From Clostridiales bacterium UBA1777 (GTDB taxonomy: Bacteria; Bacillota; Clostridia; Oscillospirales; Oscillospiraceae): 12,616 nt of DNA. The notes below the pieces were generated by a model. That model worked only from the letters and a program-made list of their open reading frames with translations. It searched no databases and had not been told where the DNA came from. Numbering within the stretch: the stretch's first letter is position 1; each line of letters begins with the position of its first letter. The position numbers and the translations under genes are program-made. The stretch covers positions 22,870-35,485 of the forward strand of contig DCGN01000038.1 of assembly GCA_002315275.1 (NCBI GenBank), written 5' to 3'. Shown here in pieces: positions 7,005-12,616 of this stretch.

Positions 7005-8984
7005 ATGAGCAACAGACTGAAAAACGAGACCTCTCCGTATCTGCGCTCTCACAGCGGTAATCCCGTGGACTGGTATCCGTGGGGCGAGGAGGCCTTTGCA
7101 AAAGCGAAGCGCGAGGATAAGCCCATCTTCCTCTCCATCGGCTATTCCACCTGCCATTGGTGCCATGTGATGGCGAGAGAGTCTTTTCAAAACGCGTCCG
7201 TCGCCGAGATACTGAACAAGAGCTATGTCAGCATCAAGGTCGACCGCGAGGAGCGCCCCGATATCGATGCAGTCTATATGGCCGCCTGCGCCGCGATGAC
7301 GGGCGGCGGCGGATGGCCGCTCACCGTGCTTATGACTTCTGACATGAAGCCCTTCTTTGCGGGGACGTATCTGCCCCGCATGAATGCGAACGGCCGCATG
7401 GGGCTCGTCTCCCTTCTGACTGCCGCTGCAGGCAAGTGGGAGCGTGACAGAGCAGAGCTCGTCAAGGCCGCGGAGGAAATATCGTCCTTCATCGCAAAGC
7501 CGCGCGAGATGACAGATCGCTCCGCTGACGGAGAGTTTCTGAAAAGCGCCGCCGAGCAGCTCAAGAATTCGTTTGATAAAGACTACGGCGGCTTCGGCTC
7601 GGCGCCGAAGTTTCCCTCAGCGCACACGCTTATCTTTCTGATGCGCTATGCCGCGCTCTCCGGCGATAAGGCTGCCGGGCATGCAGTTGACTCCACGCTC
7701 CAGTGGATGTACCGCGGCGGAATATATGACCATATCGGCGGCGGCTTCTCCCGATACTCCACCGACCGCGAATGGCTCGTGCCGCACTTTGAAAAAACGC
7801 TCTATGACAACGCTCTCCTTGCCCTTGCCTACACCGAGGCATGGCAGGACGGGCATTATGCGCTCTATAAGGACGTTTCTCTCGCCACGCTCGATTACAT
7901 TATCCGCGAGCTCAAAGCTCCCGAGGGCGGATATTTCTCGGGTCAGGATGCCGACTCCGCCGGTGTTGAGGGCGCGTACTATCTTCTCTCCGAGGAAGAG
8001 GTGCGCCGTGTGCTCGGCGAGGAAAACGGCAAGCACTTTGCCGAGTGCTACGATATCACCCCCGAGGGCAACTTCAAGGGCAGGAATATTCCGAATCTGC
8101 TTTTAAATCAGCGCTGGACGCTCGTCCCGGAGGGCTACGGCGAGTTCAAAGATAAGCTGCGCGAATACAGGCGAGGCCGTATTACGCTCTCCGTTGATGA
8201 CAAGCTCCTCACCGGGTGGAACGGTCTCATGCTTGCCGCGCTTTCAAGAGCGGGCAGAGTATTCGGCGAAGCATATTACCTCGACAGAGCCGAGGAGCTC
8301 CTTCGCTTCATCAAGAGCACGCTTATGCCGTCCGGAGAGCTTGCCGCAGGATGCTGCAAGGGTGAAGTGCGAATGGGCGCATCGCTTTCCGACTATGCGT
8401 TCCTCGCGCTCGGCGCTTTGGAATACTACGACAGTACCTACGATATCTCCGCGCTTGAGCTCGCCAAGGATCTTTCGGACTATGTTCCCGCACACTTCAA
8501 GGCCGATAACGGCGGGCTGTATTCCACCTCGGACAAGGCCGAAAAGCTATTATTCCGCCCGCAGGAGTATTTTGACGGTGCCCTCCCCTCCGGCGCGTCC
8601 GCAATGGCCGTTGTGCTCGATAAGCTGTTCCGCATGAGCGGCAGCACCGAATACGGTGAAGCAAGCAAAGCTCTTCTCGGCCGGCTATGCGCCGCATCGG
8701 GTGCATACCCCGCCGGCCCGGCCTTTGCGCTCAATGCGCTGTTGAGCAGCGTATATCCCTCAAAGGCGCTCGTATGCGTGGCAGAGGATACCGCTCCCGC
8801 CGCACTCGACAGCGTGACCGGACGCTATGACCCGCTTCTAACCCTTCTTTTGAAAACCGATTCAAACGCCGAAAGGCTTGCCTCCATCGCGCCGTTCACG
8901 TCAGAAATGCATACTGCCGACGGCAAGGCCGCTCTTTATATCTGCACGGGCAGCATCTGCTCCGCACCGATAACCTTAGAATGA
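7005..8984 (+). CDS. yyaL: Thioredoxin-domain protein of the YyaL/DUF255 (SPATA20-like) family
   Basis: This 659-residue protein is full length for a widely conserved family found from bacteria to human SPATA20, whose biochemical role is not settled. The N-terminal thioredoxin-like domain begins at once (NETSPYLRSHSGNPVDWYPW) and carries the redox-type motif C50-H-W-C53 in STCHWCHVM. GGGGWPLTVLM and FFAGTYLP follow at 100-123. From about 180 on the protein resembles an (alpha/alpha)6 barrel of the AGE epimerase/glycosidase type, with conserved blocks GGIYDHIGGGFSRYSTD (238-254), SGQDADSAGVEGAYY (312-326) and LLTGWNGLMLAALSRAG (401-417). No signal peptide is seen, so a cytosolic site is expected. 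AAGGCGG lies 7 nt before the ATG at 7005, and longer starts lie inside the promoter. It is a single-gene unit ended by a strong hairpin. Confidence 0.95.
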   Translation: MSNRLKNETSPYLRSHSGNPVDWYPWGEEAFAKAKREDKPIFLSIGYSTCHWCHVMARESFQNASVAEILNKSYVSIKVDREERPDIDAVYMAACAAMTGGGGWPLTVLMTSDMKPFFAGTYLPRMNANGRMGLVSLLTAAAGKWERDRAELVKAAEEISSFIAKPREMTDRSADGEFLKSAAEQLKNSFDKDYGGFGSAPKFPSAHTLIFLMRYAALSGDKAAGHAVDSTLQWMYRGGIYDHIGGGFSRYSTDREWLVPHFEKTLYDNALLALAYTEAWQDGHYALYKDVSLATLDYIIRELKAPEGGYFSGQDADSAGVEGAYYLLSEEEVRRVLGEENGKHFAECYDITPEGNFKGRNIPNLLLNQRWTLVPEGYGEFKDKLREYRRGRITLSVDDKLLTGWNGLMLAALSRAGRVFGEAYYLDRAEELLRFIKSTLMPSGELAAGCCKGEVRMGASLSDYAFLALGALEYYDSTYDISALELAKDLSDYVPAHFKADNGGLYSTSDKAEKLLFRPQEYFDGALPSGASAMAVVLDKLFRMSGSTEYGEASKALLGRLCAASGAYPAGPAFALNALLSSVYPSKALVCVAEDTAPAALDSVTGRYDPLLTLLLKTDSNAERLASIAPFTSEMHTADGKAALYICTGSICSAPITLE

Positions 8985-8999
8985 TCCGTATATGAAAAC

Positions 9000-9036
9000 G
9001 CTCCGTAATTCGTACATGAATTACGGAGCATTTTTT
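9000..9036 (+). terminator. Strong (bidirectional) terminator between yyaL and rmlD
   Basis: A perfect 12-bp stem (GCTCCGTAATTC at 9000-9011 with 9018-9029) and a 6-nt loop are followed by ATTTTTT on the plus strand. On the minus strand the stem is followed by GTTTTCATA. It starts 15 bp after the yyaL stop and ends 1 bp before the rmlD stop, so it can end both convergent transcripts. The plus-strand signal is the stronger. Confidence 0.93.
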
Positions 9037-9037
9037 A

Positions 9038-9952
9038 TCACAGCTTTGCTTCTTCAAGATAACGCTTCACGGCGTCCTGCCATGTGGGCAGAGGGGTGAA
9101 GCCCGCTTCGGCAAGCTTTGATTTGTCGAGGCGACTGTTCGTAGGGCGGGCGGCCTTGCTCAGCCCGTATTCCGCGGTGGTCACGGGGATGACATTTGTT
9201 TTCAGGCCGTACTGCTTATAAAATTCCACGCAGAAATCGTACCACGAGATATATCCTCCCTCGTTCGTGGCGTGATATGTGCCGTACTTTTCGCTCTCAC
9301 ACATATCTACGAGAAGCCTTGCAAGGTCATATGTGTAGGTCGGAGTACCGATCTGATCGTTCACAACGCGCACGGCGTCATGCGTTTTGCCGACGTTTAT
9401 CATCGTCTTAATAAAATTCTTGCCGTTGAGCCCGAACACCCACGCGATGCGGACGATGAAATATTTCTCAAGCGCGGCCTTAACTGCGAGCTCGCCCTCG
9501 AGCTTTGTCTGCCCGTAAACGTTCAGGGGGCTGTAATTCTGCTGATCGGGCTTCCACGGCTCGGTACCCTTTCCGTCAAACACATAGTCGGTTGAGAGAT
9601 AGAGCATCCTGCAGCCGAGCTTTCTGCACTCTGCGGCGATGTTCGCCGTGCCGCTTACGTTTACGGCATAGACCTTATCTCTGTTCTCCGCATCCTCGGC
9701 AGCATCAACAGCCGTCCACGCCGCGCAATGGATAACGGCATCGGGCTTCACCTCGCCGAGTACGCGCGCAACAGCCTCCGCGTCCGTTATATCAAGCGCA
9801 ACGTACGGAAGCTCAGAGACGGCAGAACCGTCATCAACGCCCTTATAGCTCGGCGCACTGCCCGAGCCCACTCCCTCGTGGCCCCGCTTATAAAGCTCGT
9901 TCATCACATCGTGGCCGAGCTGACCGTTAACTCCTGTTACGAAAAACTTCAT
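9038..9952 (-). CDS. rmlD: dTDP-4-dehydrorhamnose reductase
   Basis: This 304-residue cytosolic protein is an extended short-chain dehydrogenase. It carries out the last step of dTDP-L-rhamnose synthesis, reducing dTDP-4-dehydro-L-rhamnose with NAD(P)H; the product feeds cell-surface polysaccharides. It shows the Rossmann glycine motif GVNGQLG (7-13), the VIHCAAWTAVDAAE block (73-86), the catalytic T121-D122-Y123 in STDYVFDG, Y146 and K150 in YGQTKLEGE, and the C-terminal RPTNSRLD signature. An ATG 24 bp further upstream (9976) has no ribosome binding site. The ATG at 9952 has AAGGAG with ideal spacing and yields the standard MKFFVTG start. It follows the dipeptidase gene by 13 nt and is probably co-transcribed with it. 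No rmlA, rmlB or rmlC is in the window. Confidence 0.93.
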   Translation of the reverse strand: MKFFVTGVNGQLGHDVMNELYKRGHEGVGSGSAPSYKGVDDGSAVSELPYVALDITDAEAVARVLGEVKPDAVIHCAAWTAVDAAEDAENRDKVYAVNVSGTANIAAECRKLGCRMLYLSTDYVFDGKGTEPWKPDQQNYSPLNVYGQTKLEGELAVKAALEKYFIVRIAWVFGLNGKNFIKTMINVGKTHDAVRVVNDQIGTPTYTYDLARLLVDMCESEKYGTYHATNEGGYISWYDFCVEFYKQYGLKTNVIPVTTAEYGLSKAARPTNSRLDKSKLAEAGFTPLPTWQDAVKRYLEEAKL

Positions 9953-9965
9953 GTCATTCTCCTTT

Positions 9966-11432
9966 TCAGCCGTCATTGCGGGAGTATGCGTTCTTCATTC
10001 CGCAGCTTGCGAGGAACAGCACCCTACCGAGGAGGGCATCCGTCTCCTTCTTTGCCATGTCCGCAAGCTTCTGATTCTGTGCCTCGAGATACGCGCTGAC
10101 GTTCTCTTTGCCCTCACGGATAAATTCTCTGTCCGTGTCCGCAAGCATCTTGTGGCCTATGGATGCCGTCTTCAGCTGATAGCGCTCAATATCTGCAAGA
10201 CAGGCGCTGTAGTGCGCATCCGCCATTACCGCGATAATGCGGTTTGCCCAGTAGAAGTTCTCGGTCGTGACACGCGCATCGGTATCCGCAAGATACGCGG
10301 GCGTATCGTTCACGTTCGCATAGAACGGAATAACCGTATTGAAAGCGTTGGAGCCGACGGCAAGCCACTCCACCGCCATGATCTCGGCAGGCATATACGG
10401 TCTCAGCTGTGTGATTGCAAGGAAATTGTTGCGGTTCACTCCTATGGGACGGTACTTTCCGCGCAGGCCGTTCGGGTTTTCTTTGGCATACGGATTATAC
10501 TCCGTGCCCTGGTAGTACGAGGACAGAACATACTTGATATCCTCAACCGTTATCTTCTTCTCGGGGATCATGCTCCACGGCAGATCATCGTCCTCCGGCT
10601 TATAGTCAGCGGCCTCCCCCTCCCAGATGAACGATCTCGGATTAAGGCATTTGAGCATATACCACGCACGCGGCGTATTATAGCAATGGTCTCCGTCGCT
10701 GTGACTGCCGAAGGCGGCTCTTGCGTCAAACGCCGTATTGTTCCGAAGCGCGATCCTGTCTGTCGAGAGGTCAAGATGATTTTCCTCAACAAAGCTCAGC
10801 AGATCCTCACAGCAGAGGCAATACGTTTTTGCGCCGTACGCATCGTTGAAATCAAACGCGTCTATTCCGAGCTGGTTCGGCATCACGACGTACGCATCGT
10901 CCGGCACGCGCTTTGCCATCCAATGATGGCCGCCTATCGACTCGAGCCACCATATCTCGTTCACGTCCTGAAAGCCTATGCCGTTCATCTCGTACGTGCC
11001 GTATTCCTCGATAAGCGCGCCGAGCCTTAAAACGCCCTCTCGCGCGGAGTGTATGTACGGCAGAACGACCGTGAGCATGTCTTCCTCGCCGATACCCTCT
11101 TTGACGAGCGGGTCCGCCCCGAGCACGCGCGGATTTGAAGTGAGCGTTTCCGTTTCGCTCATGGCGACGCTGCACTCGTTAATGCCTGCCTCGCCCCAGA
11201 TGCCCTCGTTATCGATCGCGTTCGGCATAGCCGTATAGCGCATCGGGTCATCGGGCAAGGGTATCTCGACCCCGGATATGACTGACTTATAAAGTCTCGG
11301 CTGTTCCTCGGGCTTGACGACTGTGAATTTCTTTGATGTAAATTCACCCGCCATGGAGTCCTCATTTCTCGCCATCAGCGTTGAACCGTCATAGCTGGCG
11401 TTCTTGCCGACAAGAATCGTTGTGCAGGGCAT
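9966..11432 (-). CDS. C69-family dipeptidase (PepD-like, N-terminal nucleophile hydrolase)
   Basis: This 488-residue protein is of typical length for peptidase family C69. It starts MPCTTILVGKNASYDGSTLM, followed by ARNEDS, the hallmark of the family. C3 should become the N-terminal nucleophile after autocatalytic removal of the two-residue MP propeptide. Conserved blocks include NEGIWGEAGINEC (about 75-87) and EIWWLESIGGHHWMAKRVPDD, which belong to the Ntn-hydrolase core. No signal peptide is present, so it probably acts in the cytosol on dipeptides of broad sequence. The precise substrate is unknown, and relatives include conjugated bile salt hydrolase-like enzymes. ATG start with GGAGG 8 nt upstream and a strong promoter at 11463-11491. 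The rmlD gene follows 13 nt after its stop in the same direction. No metabolic link between the two is obvious. Confidence 0.93.
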   Translation of the reverse strand: MPCTTILVGKNASYDGSTLMARNEDSMAGEFTSKKFTVVKPEEQPRLYKSVISGVEIPLPDDPMRYTAMPNAIDNEGIWGEAGINECSVAMSETETLTSNPRVLGADPLVKEGIGEEDMLTVVLPYIHSAREGVLRLGALIEEYGTYEMNGIGFQDVNEIWWLESIGGHHWMAKRVPDDAYVVMPNQLGIDAFDFNDAYGAKTYCLCCEDLLSFVEENHLDLSTDRIALRNNTAFDARAAFGSHSDGDHCYNTPRAWYMLKCLNPRSFIWEGEAADYKPEDDDLPWSMIPEKKITVEDIKYVLSSYYQGTEYNPYAKENPNGLRGKYRPIGVNRNNFLAITQLRPYMPAEIMAVEWLAVGSNAFNTVIPFYANVNDTPAYLADTDARVTTENFYWANRIIAVMADAHYSACLADIERYQLKTASIGHKMLADTDREFIREGKENVSAYLEAQNQKLADMAKKETDALLGRVLFLASCGMKNAYSRNDG

Positions 11433-11462
11433 ATGTTTATCCTCCGTTTTCTTTTTGTATGT

Positions 11463-11491
11463 ATTATACGCTCAAAGCCTCAGCTAAACAA
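11463..11491 (-). promoter_or_regulatory. Sigma-A promoter of the dipeptidase-rmlD unit
   Basis: On the minus strand TTGTTT (11486-11491), a 17-bp spacer and a perfect TATAAT (11463-11468). Transcription would start near 11456, about 24 nt before the dipeptidase ATG. No terminator is visible between the spoIIP stop (11501) and this promoter, so read-through from spoIIP during sporulation is possible. Confidence 0.75.
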
Positions 11492-11500
11492 GATATAACT

Positions 11501-12526
11501 TTACTGCGAAACGAGCTTCAAAAGTGCGGGCGCGGCAGCCTTTGCGTACAGCCTTACTCCCGCAAGCGCCTCCTGCAGCGTATTCCCGCTGCAGCCCACC
11601 TCGAGAATGAACATCCCCGGCGCGAGGTTCTGATTATATCTCTGCGGCACGAGCGTTACGGGGCGCATCAGCGTGGGGTATTCGGAGTTTACCGCGTTTT
11701 GCAGATAAAGCACGAGTGAGAGATTGTTGCGCCAATCGGGATGATCGAGCCCGCTCTCGTCAGTACCCGCAAGCATCATCACCTGACTTGCCACAACGCC
11801 GTTTTCCTCCGCCATCGTCTTGTAAACCACATCCCCCGTGCCGAGAGCGTCTCTGTGCACGTCGATGACCACCTCAATATCTGGGTACTGCGCAAGATAC
11901 GCTTCCACCGCCGCGCCCGAGCGGCCGTATGAGCCGGTATAGCTCGGGTAATCATATATCTCTCTGTCATGTATTACTGCGAGCCCCGCCTCCTCGAATA
12001 TCTCTGCCAGCTCGTCGCCTATACGCACGATGTTGTAGAGCTTATCCTCCGTGCGGCAGGTATCGCTCTCCTCGTATCGGTCAAGCCCCGCCTGAGTGTA
12101 GGCCTCGGACGAGTGCGTATGTATGACCAGCACCTGCGGCCCATCCGCGGGAAGCGTTACGGACGTGCCGTCCGCTATAACGGAAGCTATGTCGATATTA
12201 TAAGCTGTCTCGTTTTTCATGCTGAGGCCGCCGGTTATCGTTGTCTCCTCCACCTCGCCGCTTATCGGCCGCGCCGTAACGTTTACGCTCTCGGCATAAT
12301 ACACGGGCTCGGAGATATCCTCGGGCAGCGGCGCAGGCTGCTCGGCTGTCTCCTGCAGCGCCTGTGTCTGTGCCGGCACCTCTTCCGTTACGATACCCGC
12401 CATCCTCGTCTCGTCCAGCCGCTCCGCGGCAGCGGAAGCCGCGTCCTCGATTCCGCCCGACACCGCCGCCCGGTACACACACGCCGCGGCAAATATCAGC
12501 GTGAATACTCTTTTCCCGTCTGCCAA
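11501..12526 (-). CDS. spoIIP: Stage II sporulation protein P (peptidoglycan hydrolase)
   Basis: This 341-residue SpoIIP has amidase and endopeptidase activity and, with SpoIID and SpoIIM, drives peptidoglycan remodelling for engulfment of the forespore. A short basic start (MADGKR) precedes a hydrophobic segment at about 7-22, so it is anchored in the mother-cell membrane with the catalytic domain outside. A Glu/Pro/Ala-rich linker runs to about residue 100. The catalytic domain carries VIHTHSSEAY (134-143), VIDVHRD (220-226, with H224), NQNLAPG (298-304) and ILEVGCSGNT (307-316, with E309). These fit the conserved His/Glu zinc site. A Cys replaces the Ser often found in LEVGSSGNT. A GTG at 12556 would add 10 residues but has no ribosome binding site. 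The TTG at 12526 has GGGGGAGGGG (12533-12542) 6 nt upstream, so it was chosen. Confidence 0.93.
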   Translation of the reverse strand: MADGKRVFTLIFAAACVYRAAVSGGIEDAASAAAERLDETRMAGIVTEEVPAQTQALQETAEQPAPLPEDISEPVYYAESVNVTARPISGEVEETTITGGLSMKNETAYNIDIASVIADGTSVTLPADGPQVLVIHTHSSEAYTQAGLDRYEESDTCRTEDKLYNIVRIGDELAEIFEEAGLAVIHDREIYDYPSYTGSYGRSGAAVEAYLAQYPDIEVVIDVHRDALGTGDVVYKTMAEENGVVASQVMMLAGTDESGLDHPDWRNNLSLVLYLQNAVNSEYPTLMRPVTLVPQRYNQNLAPGMFILEVGCSGNTLQEALAGVRLYAKAAAPALLKLVSQ

Positions 12527-12559
12527 TACTTTCCCCTCCCCCGCAAGACTGCGCACTAT

Positions 12560-12589
12560 TAATTATGCGGCAGAGCGCAAGAAAATCCC
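12560..12589 (-). promoter_or_regulatory. Possible sigma-E promoter of spoIIP
   Basis: On the minus strand GGGATTTT (12582-12589) and CATAATTA (12560-12567) are spaced 14 bp apart. This resembles the mother-cell sigma-E pattern (ATATT-like -35, CATACANT-like -10), which is known to control spoIIP in Bacillus. The match is only partial. If real, transcription would begin near 12553, downstream of the GTG at 12556, and would support the TTG start at 12526. Confidence 0.35.
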
Positions 12590-12616
12590 TCAACAAAATG
12601 TCGTTATTGCACCTGC

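Noticed and set aside
9951..11030. Long plus-strand open frame (359 codons) opposite the dipeptidase
   Set aside because: The minus strand encodes a full-length C69 peptidase with family motifs. The plus-strand translation is Arg/Ile/Val-rich and matches no known protein pattern.
12198..12596. Gly/Arg/Ala-rich minus-strand frame of 132 codons overlapping spoIIP
   Set aside because: It is a frame-shifted reading of spoIIP with biased composition and no domain.
1..12616. Search for mobile elements, CRISPR arrays, tRNA or rRNA genes, riboswitches and phage genes
   Set aside because: All spacers of any size (2754-2901, 6863-7004) are accounted for by divergent promoters and leaders. No direct-repeat arrays, terminal inverted repeats, transposase-like frames or cloverleaf sequences were noticed by eye.

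Overview
The window looks like chromosome from a spore-forming Clostridia-type Firmicute, probably a gut Oscillospirales/Ruminococcaceae-like lineage. Pointers are RNase Y (rny), the sporulation protein SpoIIP, GGAGG-type ribosome binding sites, consensus sigma-A promoters, several TTG starts and a fairly high GC content. The lineage is an inference from gene content; there is no rRNA or other decisive marker. Nothing suggests a phage, plasmid, insertion sequence, CRISPR array or tRNA. Eleven genes fill almost all of the sequence and none of the complete ones is visibly broken.

Layout. 1-804 (+) is the C-terminal half of RNase Y, ended by a strong hairpin terminator. Facing it on the minus strand is a two-gene unit read from 2753 down to 887: an iron-containing alcohol dehydrogenase, then an XRE-type helix-turn-helix protein with four predicted membrane helices. 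At 2790-2861 two near-consensus promoters stand back to back. One drives the dehydrogenase unit, the other drives (+) a 511-residue membrane-anchored leucine-rich-repeat protein with an unusual composite repeat (2902-4437). Next comes a tightly packed minus-strand operon (6862 down to 4496): a TPR protein, a DUF4037 nucleotidyltransferase-like protein overlapping it by 14 nt, and a metallo-beta-lactamase-fold protein starting 2 nt after the DUF4037 stop. Its promoter is divergent from that of a YyaL/DUF255 thioredoxin-like protein (+, 7005-8984). A strong bidirectional hairpin separates YyaL from a minus-strand unit read from 11432 down to 9038: a C69-family dipeptidase and dTDP-4-dehydrorhamnose reductase (rmlD). 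The window ends with spoIIP (minus), preceded by a possible sigma-E promoter.

How the genes work together. Most are conserved single-purpose housekeeping or accessory genes, not one pathway. The best candidate for an undescribed functional unit is the TPR / DUF4037 / MBL-fold operon. It is translationally coupled, encodes two enzyme-like folds plus a scaffold, and its MBL protein lacks the metal-binding Asp of the HxHxDH motif. The second item of note is the leucine-rich-repeat protein, whose five roughly 70-residue composite units are interrupted by a run of ordinary 22-23 residue repeats. Several gene starts were placed downstream of the longest possible reading frame, because promoter elements or ribosome binding sites rule the longer starts out.
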